A stretch of 42,618 nucleotides of DNA from Chara braunii (GCA_003427395.1 BFEA01000640.1:59511-102128), one strand, 5' to 3'. Numbered from the stretch's first letter, positions 9,346 to 19,665 are shown. Translations and numbers: made by a program. The notes: generated by a model from the letters alone, not told the origin.

Positions 9346-9354
9346 CAAAAAAAA

Positions 9355-9862
9355 AAAAATTCAGAATTAAATAACAATTTTGTAATCAAATTACATTATA
9401 AATTTCGAAATTTTCACCCATCTTTAAAAATGTCATTCCAATTTGAAAATTTTTCGTCTTACTTAAAAACTTTTATTCCAAGAATGAGGTATCCCTTCTT
9501 ATTTAACTATATGTTAGAGATGAACTGAAAGTCTAGATGACTTCATGAAATATTTTAATTGGAATGTCATTTTATGTAAGGATTTCCAGTCATAAATAGG
9601 TTAATCCAATCTAAATTATAGGAGATTTGTTGTAGTAGAATGATGAAAGTTTAATTAAAACATTTTATAAATTCGTCTAGACCTTCATTCCATTTTGAAC
9701 AAATAGATGTAGTTGGAATGAAAAACTCGTATTTAGACAGTAACTTATCAAATAAAATTGAAAATTTCAGAATTGAACGAACATTGGAATGATAATTTAT
9801 AAATATGAAGGATTTTTTTTTTTATGAAATGTTTTTTCAACTTTCATTTTTAGTGAAAATTT
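9355..9862 (+). repeat. Left inverted-repeat arm of foldback
   Basis: About 508 bp, AT-rich, complementary to 10386-10895. The GGAATG motif, reading in both orientations, recurs within the arm at roughly 50-100 bp intervals. Confidence 0.75.
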
Positions 9863-10385
9863 TTTGTTGGAATGTTTTGTTTTAGTAAGTAACTTGATTC
9901 TATGACGTTGACATTGTGTAACGCATGATAAGAAAGATGCGTCCTAGTCGACCGATGACGATTCGCACTTGAAACTTTAGCCCCCCAGTGCGTCAGCTCA
10001 CGTATGAGTCCGATAAAGGCGTGGGACCACACGTAACCCCTATGCTACATCGTACGAGAAACGCCCTCGGCTGGGTCCCGTCTGCGATTGCAACTGATTA
10101 ACTTTCACATCTGGTTCAGTAGCTCGACGAGAATACACCCACCTAAGGGATAGTGACAACTCCCGCAGGTGAAGGTAAGTTGTACTTCACGTGACCCCAT
10201 CCTGTTGTAGGGGTTAGCGAGAGGTATGGCAGGCACACGCGGTTGGAGCAGCGACAAAAACTTCACTGCACCGCAATAAAAGATAAAATCTTGCACGAAT
10301 CCTGCGTAACGTGGTCGAGAGGGTCCCCTTGCGCGACCGGTGCGCTCGACACCGTATGTATATTATGACGCCTTTAGTGACATCA
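9863..10385. other. Foldback spacer
   Basis: About 520 bp, clearly higher in G+C than the arms. Small frames occur on both strands (63-65 codons) but none has a recognised motif. Confidence 0.5.
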
Positions 10386-10895
10386 ACAGAAAAATTCTCA
10401 CGAGAAATGAAAGTTGAAAAAACATTCCATAAAAAAATAATCCTTCATATTTATAAATTATCATTCCAATGTTCGTCAAATTCTAAAATTTCCAGTTTTA
10501 TTCGATAAATTTTCGTATAAATATGAACTTTCCTTTCCAACGACATCTATTTATTCAAGATGGAATGGAAGTCTGGACGAGTTTATGAAATATTTTAATT
10601 AAATTTTCATTCTACCACAACAAATATCTTCTTATTTAGATTGGATTAACCTATTTAGGACTGAAAATCCTTACTTAGAATGACAGTCCAATTAAAATAT
10701 TTCATGAACTCATTCAGACTTTCATTTCATATCTAGCATGCAGTCCAAATAAGAAGGGATACCCTGTTCTTGGAATGAGAGTGTGCAAGTAAGATGAAAA
10801 ATTTTAAAATTGGAATGATATTTTTTAAGATGGAATGAAAATTTGAAATTTAGATTGTAATTTTACTATAGAATGATTATTTAATGATGAGAAAT
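10386..10895 (-). repeat. Right inverted-repeat arm of foldback
   Basis: Reverse complement of the left arm, with small indels and substitutions spread evenly, which indicates age. Confidence 0.75.
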
Positions 10896-11199
10896 TTTTC
10901 CGTTGATCTACAGTTAAGTTATCTGATTATAAATGCGTTGAAAAATTGCTCGTGCTTTGTTTAAGTGCAAATGTTTGACATGACTATTTAGAATGGTGAA
11001 TAGTAAAATTATGTCATTTGTATAAAAACTGTTATGATATTAGTAAGTAAAATGGTTACATAATAGTGGTTAGATAAGAGAGAAAAGAACGATTGGTTAC
11101 ATAAGAAATAAATGGTATAAAGGGTTGATTAGTTTTCAATGGATTTATATTTTTCCCTACATGATCTTGAAGAAGTGTAGAGATAGCGGACGCAAACGA

Positions 11200-11505
11200 G
11201 AAAGTGTAAGGTTACGGTGCGTCGCTAAAATACCTGATCAAAGCCCTCGAGAAAAGAGAGTTGGCAAGACTACAGATGTCAAAGGTTGATATGTTCTTAT
11301 TCAAAGGGGAAAGGGTATCAAAATGGTTGGAGTTGTTAGAGAAAGTCACAACTGAGGGAGCTGAGGCAAATAAGTTTAAGTTAACGCCTAAATATGTTAA
11401 GTGGGAGACTCTGTCGGAAGTCATGAAAGTGACTGCAGATGTTACAAGAGTTTGAAAAAATTTTAAGGAAGAAATTCAAAGGCGTTTTAAGTTGGGGATG
11501 TCGTT
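11200..11505 (+). pseudogene. Ty3-type gag fragment, forward
   Basis: The plus frame reads KVDMFLFKGERVSKWLELLE and then, across a stop at 11453-11455, WKNFKEEIQRRFKLG. These segments align with the second gag fragment at 11505-12107 on the other strand (EREKVSEWFELRE and WKNFNAEMQKRYQLGDDLL). Together they match the FLFEGxxVxxWLxLVE and KYRLGDGLLT type gag I associate with Chara Ty3 elements. It ends abruptly at about 11505, where similarity switches strand. Confidence 0.6.
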
Positions 11506-12107
11506 TAATTTGGAACAAGCACACCCGATCCAGTTCCCCATCCGCCAAATTTTGCTTATTAATCGTCTCCCATGTTAACTTTTGTTCTATAGCTCCTCTC
11601 GTCGTCAATAATATGCCTTCATACTCGATAAAATTGCTCAGAAATATGACACACTTAGATCCCTCTGCCAACCCGGAAAACATTTCTCACCATCTTTTCA
11701 AATGCAATGGCAAAGACGCTCACCGTTGTAAAATCAGTTCTTTCTAGTCTTTCCAAGTCCTCCACCGTAAGGAGGTCATCCCCTAACTGATATCGTTTTT
11801 GCATTTCCGCATTGAAATTTTTCCAATTACCATCAACCTCATTCGCCACTAGCATAACCTCTGGCCGCATTTCCCACCATACGTATTTATGCACCTGATG
11901 AAATTTATTTTCTTCAGACATTTCGTCTATAATATTTTCCCGTAGTTCGAACCACTCTGATACCTTCTCTCTCTGAAAATGAAATATATGAACTTTCAGG
12001 ATGTTCGATCACATTATCAAGCGATCATCCAATAGGGCAACCAGTTGACCGACTGTAACTGGTCGTTCACACACGCCATCGACCTCATTAACCACTTTGT
12101 TAACCAT
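11505..12107 (-). pseudogene. Ty3-type gag fragment, reverse
   Basis: The minus-strand start at 12107 reads MVNKVVNEVDGVCERPVTVG, then after an in-frame stop SEREKVSEWFELRENIIDEM, then WKNFNAEMQKRYQLGDDLLT and DLERLERTDFTTVSVFAIAF. A frameshift near 11670 leads to KCVIFLSNFIEYEG and LTWETINKQNLADGELD. This is the order of a plant/algal Ty3 gag N-terminal and capsid-like region. At least one stop and one frameshift make it dead. It meets the forward fragment tail to tail at about 11505. Confidence 0.65.
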
Positions 12108-13849
12108 CTTGCTTTTTAACAATCAGCTTCCTATCAACACATAGCACTTAGACAAGGTCAACCGAATCACCTTAACAACTCATTTCTACCCTTGTAGTCA
12201 GCCTAACCCTAAGCCTTAACTATTTGCACTTTGTTGAATTTTTAAAGGCTGCGCCCGACTACTGGGATTAAACGTTCAACACTCACTCACAAACATTCAC
12301 ATCATCACACATTCATACCACCCACAAACTCTTCCGTTTAACATGCCCAAATCTGATACTTAATGTCTTAATCAAAACGGCGAGGCTCACCTTCGGACCT
12401 TGGCAAGACTCGTACAAACACTCTCTCAGGCCACGCCGAACAATATCAAAGTCAAAACACACGACACCATCATCTAGTTACAAAAACAGTGTCGTTTTGT
12501 TTGGATCACCGCTCTGCACTAAACCAAAGTCCGTTCACTCATGACAAGGACGTCATCTGTTGAGCGCACAGTTCCCGCAGAGGGGGGACCTTCCCAACTG
12601 CGTCATGCAAGATTGGCAGATTCGTGACTCACATTATGTAAAGGGAACCAGTGGAGCCGCTCTGGCCGAGTGCGCCGACTATACCTCCTTCGAGCCCATA
12701 CGACATGATAGAGTCTCAAGAGGTATAACTTACCTCCACCCGCGAAACTGTAGCATCGGGGGTACGCGCGGTCCATTCCTAGATCGAAGCCGCATGCGAA
12801 CCGTCGAGTGGGGCGCTAATCTCCCACACACAATTCTGCGCCGGTCGACTGTGGCATCCTAATCTACCACTCGCCAAATAAGAAAATAATATTACTAACT
12901 CAAACATGCATATATGCCTAGTCCCTTATTCAAACATTCAGACTCATTACTCAATAGATGCTAGAGCATTTGGGCGAGCCCCACTTAAAGTTGCATAAAA
13001 GGAATGCACTCGCAAGGGAGACCAAAATAATCAATTATGTATACTCACTCGATCGACTGTCATGGCGACGCTTCATGCATTATACACAACCGCACAACCA
13101 CTCATAGGTTTCAGGGTTGCGCACGACACTCAAGTGTCGAAAGCAAAATATTGTGAAGCGGATCTCCCTCACAATATAAAAAGGCTGAAGGATAAGTCGT
13201 TCAACAAAAAAAAAACTCTTTATGACGAGCTCGTTGCTTTCTTGCAGAAAGATAAAAAAAATAAGTGTGGATTAGCGAGCAATTCGCTGTACTCGAACCA
13301 GTCTCACTTCAGTCGAGAGTCGACCGTTGAACCTCGTGCTCGACTACTTTTGTCCTTTTCATTAGATGCGAGCTACAAAAGAAGGTGAACATGAAAAAGA
13401 AAGGGAAAGTCTTATAGAAAATCAGGGAGAGTCATTCTCACAACCACAGTTGGATCTCACCCACACCCTGCACTCATCCATCCATATCATTCTCAATCCA
13501 AGAGCACACCCTCGCTCCTATCAATACTTGCACATACATGAGGCCCAACAAAAAAACTACACGCAAGTACCACAAATGTGGTCAATCCCTTTGTTCCCAA
13601 ATTCATGTCCCTCACAAAGGCATACCCTCCCATCCCGATTCACACAACTTTTGCATGACTATCCAAGAAAGGTTCCAAGGGTAACATTTCATTTACAAGG
13701 AAAACCTTTCACATATGGGGTCACAAACATTTGGACGTGGGTATCATGGTGGGTAGGAGTTGAGTCGCAAACCGACCTGCTATCAAATCAATAGCACAAG
13801 TTGATGAAGCTCGAAACCTCGGAGAGTACTCATAGGTAACGGTGACCTG
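12108..13849. other. No gene recognised; possible retroelement leader
   Basis: The stretch lies between the reverse gag fragment and an LTR in the same orientation, so it may be the decayed leader of that element, but no primer-binding site is clear next to the LTR end. Plus-strand frames at 12560-12862 (100 codons), 13062-13388 and 13366-13794 have no recognisable domains. Confidence 0.4.
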
Positions 13850-14361
13850 TGTTGTGACGGGGCTGAGGCAGAGCAGCGAGGTCGGGGAAGAGAGAGGGAG
13901 GGAGTGAGAGCACACACACACACTCACTCAACTCGACACGGACTCGACACGACTCGATGGACTCAGACACAAAGTGGCAAAGTCGCAAAGTCGCAATCTT
14001 GGTTCCAAACACAACGTCGCAGCAAGTCACACTGAAGCACAAACACTGAGGCTGAAAACTGAGTGTCCAACTCAGGTTGAATCCGGTCTTAAGTACCCGA
14101 CTCAAGTTGAGTCTCGAGGGCAAAAGTGCAATTTGCCTCGGGACTGAATTGAAAATCAAAGGTCTGAGCCTGGGCGCCGGAATGCCGGATGGCGCCGAGT
14201 ACCGAAATCCGAAAGTGCTTGAGGAGGGATTTGAGAACGGACGCCAACTGCAAAGGGCGCCAACAGTCAGACACCGAAGATCAAAGACTCTAAAACGAAA
14301 TAGCAACCTGGCGGGTGGTAACCCGCGGACCAGGGATCGAGCCCTGACTGAGTCCGTAACA
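13850..14361 (-). mobile_element. LTR of Ty3-type retrotransposon (minus strand)
   Basis: On the minus strand the unit begins TGTTACGGACTCAG directly after a purine tract and ends CGTCACAACA, giving TGTT...AACA termini over 512 bp. It lies 81 bp after the integrase stop, as a 3' LTR should. No second copy of this LTR is visible in the window. The internal frames are not protein genes. Confidence 0.65.
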
Positions 14362-14378
14362 CTATCCTCTCCCTCCGG
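14362..14378 (-). promoter_or_regulatory. Polypurine tract of the minus-strand Ty3 element
   Basis: The minus-strand sequence CCGGAGGGAGAGGATAG sits immediately before the LTR start TGTTACGG, the usual position of the plus-strand DNA primer site. Confidence 0.6.
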
Positions 14379-14442
14379 AAGGCAACGTCCCGACTGCCAA
14401 AGACCCAATGGACAACTGTGAAGGTCGGGATAGGGATTCATG

Positions 14443-15750
14443 CTATTCTTTTAGGTATTCTACGTGGAAGACAGGGTGAATACGATCCATTTCATCAGGT
14501 AGTTGGAGCTCGTAATTGACGGGGGAGGTTTGTTCAATGATGGGGAAGGGACCGAGCCATTTGTTCGAGAGTTTCTTTGACAATCCGTATTCGGGTTCAA
14601 AGCGTTTGGCGGAGGGCCAAACTTTGTCTCCTATTTTGAATTGCAAGTCACGTATGTGTTTGTTAGTCTTGTTTGCTTGTTGTTCTTGTGTTCTTTCAAG
14701 GGCTTTAGCGCCTTCTATGAGGAGTTGATTCATTGTTGTTACCCATTCATTAAGGGAAGGGCACGTTGTGGAGGGGTTGAGTTGCGAGGGGAACAAAAAA
14801 TCGGAGGGCAAGCGCAGGTGATAGCCAAGGTCAACGTCGAATGGAGACATGTCAGTAGAAGAACATACAACGTTGTTGTAGGCGATCTCGGTGGCGGTGA
14901 GCAATTGATCCAAGTCGTGTTGATGTGGATGACAATACTTCTGCAGGATTCTTTGGAGAGTATCGTTCATCTTCTCAGTTTGTCCATCGGTTAATGAGTG
15001 GAATGCAGTGCTATACTTGAGCGTGGTTCCGTAGGCTTTAAAGAGGTGTTTCTAGAATTGTGAAAGGAAGCGAGGGTCACAACCGCTAATGATGTTTTCG
15101 GGGAGACCGTGATGACGTGCGATATGGTCGAAGAAGAGAATGCCGACGTCCTTGACATCATGTGTTGTGGAGCAAGGGATGAAGTGGACGCGTTTAGTCA
15201 AGCGACAAATAATGACATAGATGCAATCATTTCCATGATCAGTCTTGGGGAGACCGCAGACGAAGTCCATGGAGATGGATTGCCACCGGTGTGTGGGGAT
15301 CGATAATCATTGTAGCTTGCCGGGCTTGGCATGTTTTGAGGGGTTGAAGGCTTGACACGTGGGGCATGAGCGGATGTATGCTTTGACGTCGGCGAGTAGG
15401 GAAGGCCAGTGAAAGTAGAGGGAGATGGTGTCAAATGTTTTCTGGAACCCAAGATGTCCGACAGTCTTGACGTTGTGGTGTTCGACCAAGAGGTGGGTAT
15501 GGAGACCACGTGCATAAGGGATGCAAAGTCGGCGAGTGCCTTTAATATTGATGTAAAGGAGATGATTGTCATGGAGGGAGTAGTTGGGGACAGGGTTGAG
15601 GTCACGAAGCTTGTTGTAGATGGTTGCAAGGTCTGGGCAAGAGAGATAGCCTTGGGTGTAGTGATGGTGAAGAGACGGGAGGAGTTTGATAAGTGTCAGT
15701 GTGGCGTAAACTTTCTTAAGAGTTTTGTGATCGGGGCGTCGGAAGCGGGT
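14443..15750 (-). pseudogene. Ty3/gypsy pol fragment: integrase with C-terminal domain
   Basis: On the minus strand, 15750-15307 carries the tail of RNase H (RRPDHKTLKK) and the integrase zinc finger (HLLVEHHNVKTVGHLGFQKT ... CPTCQ). Then 15270-15052 holds the start of the catalytic core (MDFVCGLPKTDHGND). The second catalytic site reads IISGCDPRF where ISDRDPRF is usual, so the aspartate is lost. From 14995 the E-containing DGQTEKMND follows, and the C-terminal part is SNKWLGPFPIIEQ ... RIHPVFHVEYLKE, the usual end of Ty3 integrases. Frameshifts separate the parts. The 5' side is cut by the multi-hairpin element at 15756. Confidence 0.85.
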
Positions 15751-15755
15751 ATTGG

Positions 15756-15988
15756 TGTCGTAGCAAACACCCTTACAAGGGTGTTTGCCGTCCTTTTTAA
15801 AGGTCGCACTGAGTGCGTCCTTGATCAACGTAACGTGCTGATGGGGCAAATCCCATCACGACGCTCACCTCGGCAACCTCGCTTTTGGCGAGAGTTCGAA
15901 CCGAATACGATCGAATTAGAGAGTAAGTGGGGCACACATTATTGCGTTGCACTGTGAGATGGCTGTTTAGTCAGCGGCAATACTAGGC
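15756..15988 (+). mobile_element. Multi-hairpin repeat element, copy 1
   Basis: The element begins GTCGTAGCAAACACCCTTAC with a 26-bp perfect palindrome at 15763-15788 (GCAAACACCCTT, AC, and its complement). Further stem-loops follow: CGCACTGAGTGCG, TGATGGG...CCCATCA and CTCGC...GCGAG. It ends near GCGGCAATACTAGG. It matches 29065-29295 (opposite strand) over its whole length and 19588-19665 in part. It abuts the truncated Ty3 pol. No coding capacity is visible. Compensating changes in the palindromes between copies suggest that pairing matters. Confidence 0.7.
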
Positions 15989-16425
15989 CAAAAGAAGGCG
16001 CAAGAGCCATAGGGTCCGGTTACTCTCCCTTCTGTAGTTTTTATTGTTGATTATATTTTTCTTTTTTTTTATAAAGATCAACTTTACTTCGCAACTAGTT
16101 CGGCCTCTGATGGGACACGACGTGAAAAGGATAAAAACCTTACCCTGTAACCCTGTGCATGCGCAGAAAGACTGTGTTTGGCGACGCCTAGAAGGGCGCG
16201 GTGTTGTCAAACACCTAGCATGGAGGTGAAGTCGGGGGTTCCGGCAAACAATGTGGTCCGTCCGACGACTAGGATACCAGACGACCATAAGCATAGGCGC
16301 GCTCGGTGTTGTTAGATGAACAGGGACTGGCTGGAAGACCAAGACCAGAGGCCGGGTTGTGCTGACATGTCCAATCACAAACCCAAGACTGTCTATATAG
16401 AGATTCACGTTTATTTAACTCAGCC
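15989..16425. other. No gene recognised
   Basis: No coding signal is present. Loose inverted repeats occur around 16165-16215 (GTGTTTGGCG ... TCAAACAC). Confidence 0.35.
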
Positions 16426-16490
16426 TTGGGCATAGTTTTATGGGTTACGGTACTGGATTTTCAAGCGACAGGTTTGGGGTTCGAGGCCAG
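16426..16490 (+). ncRNA. tRNA-like (SINE head-like) sequence
   Basis: The segment has a degenerate A-box region (GCATAGTTTTATGGGTTACG), an anticodon-arm-like ACTGGATTTTCAAGCGACAG and a good B box, GGGGTTCGAGGCC, at 16476-16488. The spacing resembles a tRNA such as tRNA-Gln. It lacks a proper acceptor stem, so it is a tRNA-derived fragment or SINE head rather than a tRNA gene. Confidence 0.4.
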
Positions 16491-17221
16491 CGCATAGCGA
16501 TGGAGTGAAGGCGCACGACATGTAGAGACTGAGGGGTCAAGGGTCTTTAGGGATTATTCCCCTTGGTTTTGTCAAACGAGTCTGGGCCTGGGTCTGACCG
16601 ACGAAACCAAGAGGGTGCCAGCGGGTCCTCCTCCTCGTCCGTTCTACTAATTTTATTTTTAAATTATCTTTACCTTTATTTTTATTTTTCTTTATTCTTA
16701 AGGTCCCGTATGTTGACCAGGCTGAAAACTGGTTCCTGGACCAACGACGAAAAAGTGCCGCAAAGGGAGGATGAAAAAAACTTCGAAAGAGAGTTAAAGA
16801 ATGCTTGAAATTGATGAGCGAAGAAACAGATGGAGGAAAGTTTTTGCATCCCCACTTGGGCGGGGGTGGACGGTGACTGCGTCGCCGCCATCCTTGACTG
16901 AACGTAGGGTGTCTGCCAGCATAGGTTGCTGTGACCGACATTGCAGTAGGGAGTGATTGAAACCCCTCCCCACGGGTGGCCGTTACGATAGTTGAGGACC
17001 TTGAGCACACACCTCCTTTGGCGGGCCCGTTCGGGTTCGTGCACGTTCGGGATACTGAGGACGTTCTTTTATTCTGCCCGTCTTAAAACACTGTCCGAGG
17101 AAATTCAACGTGCATGCGAGCTGTGGGTGCTTAGCCCACGAAGAGGCAGAAACTTGAGTGGCGGGACCAGCACCTGCGGGTGCACCATGCACCAACTATG
17201 TTTTGTTGTAAGAGGTTTCAA
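16491..17221. other. No gene recognised
   Basis: Frames of up to 157 codons on the minus strand (16537-17010) have no known motif and include simple AT-rich sequence at 16645-16700. I do not support them as genes. Confidence 0.35.
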
Positions 17222-18050
17222 GTGTGAACAACCTTGTGGGACAAATGCCACTGGGCCAAGCTCAGTTTGTACACCCGCAGACTGTTGAAAAACAGGTCTG
17301 TGGGATCACTGGCAGTGCCACTCGGCCAAGCTCAGTTGGTACACCCGCAAACTGTTGAAAAACAGGTCTATGGGATCAATGCCACTGGCCTAGCTCAGTT
17401 GGTACACCCACAGACTGTTGACAAATAGGTCTGTGGGATCACAGCCATTGGGCCTAGCTCAGGTTGGTACCCCCGCAGACTGTTGAAAACAAGTAATGTG
17501 GGAAGAGTACCTACCCTAGCTCAGGTTGGTACCCCCCGAGACTGTTGNNNNNNNNNNNNNNNNNNNNNNNNNNNNNNNNNNNNNNNNNNNNNNNNNNNNN
17601 NNNNNNNGCTCAGGTTGGTACCCCCCGAGACTGTTGAGAAACAGTCTTGTGGGAAGAGTACCTACCCTAGCTCAGGTTGGTACCCCCGCAGACTGTTGAA
17701 AAATGGTCCTGTGGTAAGAGTACCTACCCAAGCTCAGGTGGTACACCCACGAACTGTTGACAAAGAGGCCTATGGGATCACAACCATTAGGCCTAGCTCA
17801 GGTTGGTACCCCAACAGATTGTTGAAAAACAGTCCTGTGGGAGGAGTACCTACCCAAGCTCAGGTGCTACACACGCGAACTATTGACAAAGAGGCCTGTG
17901 GGATGACAACCACTAGGCCTAGCTCAGGTTGGTACCCCCGTAGACTGTTGACAAACAGTCTTGTGGGATGAGCACCTACCCAAGCTCAGTTAGTATACCC
18001 ACAAGCTGATGAAATACAAACCTGTGTTCGAACTCCACTGGGAGCCCATA
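17222..18050 (+). repeat. Tandem array of tRNA-half-like units, about 13 copies
   Basis: Units start around the motif YAGCTCAGKTGGTA, which fits the pol III A-box consensus TRGYNNARNNGG. It occurs at about 17261, 17331, 17394, 17458, 17520, 17609, 17671, 17733, 17797, 17859, 17923 and 17985. After the first units the spacing alternates 62 and 64 bp, giving a 126-bp higher-order repeat. Each unit then carries a hairpin of the type GACTGTTGAAAAACAGTC, a 7-bp stem closed by a GNRA-type tetraloop (GAAA, GAGA) or GACA. Only the last unit is followed by a B-box-like GTGTTCGAACTCC at 18024-18036. The tRNA D stem is not preserved. The array encodes no credible protein. Confidence 0.85.
17548..17607. 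other. Assembly gap (60 N)
   Basis: Sixty N lie inside the tandem array. The units on either side are out of the 62/64-bp phase if the gap is taken at face value, so its size is arbitrary and the copy number is a lower bound. Confidence 0.99.
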
Positions 18051-18084
18051 AGTAAAATACTACAATTCTGAATTACCTATGGCC

Positions 18085-18207
18085 GGTCAGTTCGATGCTG
18101 ATATCTCAAGGCATCCAGTCTGTTGGTCCGCCCGATCTTTCAACTCGTCATAGGAGATTAGCATCGCCCCTGCGCAAGGATGATATGTATAAATCAAGGA
18201 AAGGTCC
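18085..18207 (+). ncRNA. U6: U6 snRNA-derived sequence, copy 1
   Basis: The strongest part, about 18153-18207, reads GGAGATTAGCATCGCCCCTG, then CGCAAGGATGATATG and AAATCAAGGAAAGGTCC. This follows U6 from after the ACAGAGA box to near the 3' end. The ACAGAGA box itself is degraded (ATAGGAGA) and no T run follows directly, so it is a pseudogene. The upstream part (GGTCAG ... CCGAT) matches the upstream part of the minus-strand copy at 25081-25226. It lies about 50 bp after the last tRNA-like unit of the tandem array. Confidence 0.75.
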
Positions 18208-18284
18208 GACATCCAGAGTTTTTCCTTTTGCATTGAGGGCCTGTCGGACCACGAGGTAATTAGTAGCAGAGAGGAAACAAGGAA

Positions 18285-18800
18285 AGAGTTGATGTTAACG
18301 AAGTTGAGAGGAGGAAGACGAAGACAAGGAGGAAAAGAGCAGGAAGGGTGAGGTGAAGAACAAGTATCTTGCTCATTTTTTAACGAAATCGAGCAAGAAA
18401 AGACATGATTTGTAAGCTTTCCGACTCGGGCGAATTCGATAACGAGGTCAGCATGATGAATGGAGGAGTACAACGAGGGCTAGGAAGAAAAGTGGGTGCG
18501 CGGAGGTGATGAGAGGGAAAGCGTGATGGGAGAGGTGGAAGCGTATCTCGCTTGTTTTCCAAAGAATTCGGGCGAGGTAATGTGCTATTTGGGGGGTTTC
18601 AGGTAGGGCGAGTTGGATGAGGGTGTTGGTTTTAGTGTTAGATGAGTGGATGGAGAGTTAAATAAAAAATGGCGTGCACGGAAATAAACGAAGGAGGAAG
18701 AAAGTGAAGTGAGAAGAATGATGTATCTCGCCCGTTTTTAGACGAAATCGGGCGAGTGAGGAGTCTAAACGTGGGTTTTTTAGCATTCCGAAGCAAATGG
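18285..18800. repeat. Tandem repeat, period about 180 bp, with conserved inverted repeat
   Basis: The block GTATCTCGCCCG, about 14 bp of loop, CGGGCGAG recurs at 18364, 18543 and 18723 (179 and 180 bp apart). The third copy has a perfect 8-bp inverted repeat. The first has the covarying form CTTGCTC ... GAGCAAG. Flanks are purine-rich and more diverged. Confidence 0.75.
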
Positions 18801-19587
18801 CCACGTCAGTTTCTTGATCTAGGCAAAGTTTCGGTCAGGAGGAGGCTGAAGAGCTCCGTGCGGATTCTGCTTTCGTTAACGGGTAGGTACGAAGGTATGC
18901 CTGTTAGTATTCTATATGACCACCACCTTCTTCGTCCCTGGTTGGTGAAGATCTCACTCACTGTTCACATCGTTATCTACGTAATTTTGTACGGTCGTCC
19001 TAACCTCCGATGATGGTTGGATCTTTGTGCCGTCTTACTTAGAGTTGAATGCGTGGGCTTGGTCGGAATCTTGACGAGGTGCATCGCAACAAACAAGAGT
19101 GCAGCAGCGGAAGAGTTAGTAGGAGTAACGATCAAAAGAGAAGGAGGTATAGTAAAGGAAGGAGGCAAAGAAGGGGGGTCAAAGACACATACCCCGTGGA
19201 CGACTTCACCCGCACAGTCGCAGTCGGGATCTCAAGTCGGATGGTGCTCATCGTTATGAGCGTCATCGTACTAGATTCTATCGAGCTGGGGCGCTGCGCT
19301 ACACCCGAGGGAGGGGAGAAAGTGCTTACCTGGTAAGCACCGTCTTACGTCCAAGCAAATCAATTCATCCTCAAAATTGCAGAGTATCTTCTCATATATT
19401 TAAGGGAGATTCGTTCTCAATATGCATTTATCGTGGGCAATGGGGTGCAACAATGATACCCATAAACGCTCGCTACATATGATCAAGGCGGTCTTCAGCG
19501 TATGTGTTCGTGAGATTGCCTCACCATCCTATCTTTTGCTCACTCCTGCTTTGAGGCACCTCATTGTGGTGACACAAGACTGCTCGT
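18801..19587. other. No gene recognised
   Basis: The stretch contains a 19-bp palindrome GTGCTTACCTGGTAAGCAC at 19321-19339, which resembles the tail of the multi-hairpin element. Frames are under 100 codons and unrecognised. Confidence 0.4.
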
Positions 19588-19665
19588 TGTCGTACCAAAT
19601 ACCCTTACAAGGGTATTTGGCGTGTTTTTCCGCAAGTCACACGAGTGCGGCCTTGCTCGGGTGAG
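19588..19665 (+). mobile_element. Multi-hairpin repeat element, copy 3 (partial)
   Basis: A 26-bp perfect palindrome, CCAAATACCCTT, AC, and its complement, lies at 19595-19620. GTTTTTCCGC and GAGTGCGGCCTTG follow as in the copies at 15756 and 29295. Both arms of the palindrome carry the matched change relative to copy 1 (ATACCC/GGGTAT for ACACCC/GGGTGT). Similarity fades after about 19665. Confidence 0.6.

Larger units (their letters stand above)
9355..10895. mobile_element. Large foldback element with long inverted repeats
   Basis: The segment at about 9355-9862 is the reverse complement of about 10386-10895 along its whole length, at roughly 80% identity by eye. Landmarks are the inward TTTTTTCAACTTTCAT (about 9830-9850) and its complement near 10405-10425. 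Between them, 9863-10385 is a GC-richer spacer without a recognisable gene. The layout fits a foldback or long-TIR non-autonomous DNA transposon of the FB or Mutator-like kind. No transposase is visible. Short A-rich runs at the outer ends obscure the exact termini and any target duplication. Confidence 0.75.

Noticed and set aside
12560-12862. 100-codon plus-strand ORF as a gene
   Set aside because: No recognisable motif, an ordinary length for chance in a GC-richer patch, and no supporting context.
9110-13145. Shared CGACACTTGAGTG (9126-9138) and its complement near 13125 as ends of one large element
   Set aside because: Only 13 bases match and no further similarity extends from either site.
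17222-18010. Reading the regular array as a CRISPR
   Set aside because: The whole unit is repeated, not just a direct repeat with unique spacers. The context is eukaryotic and there are no cas genes.
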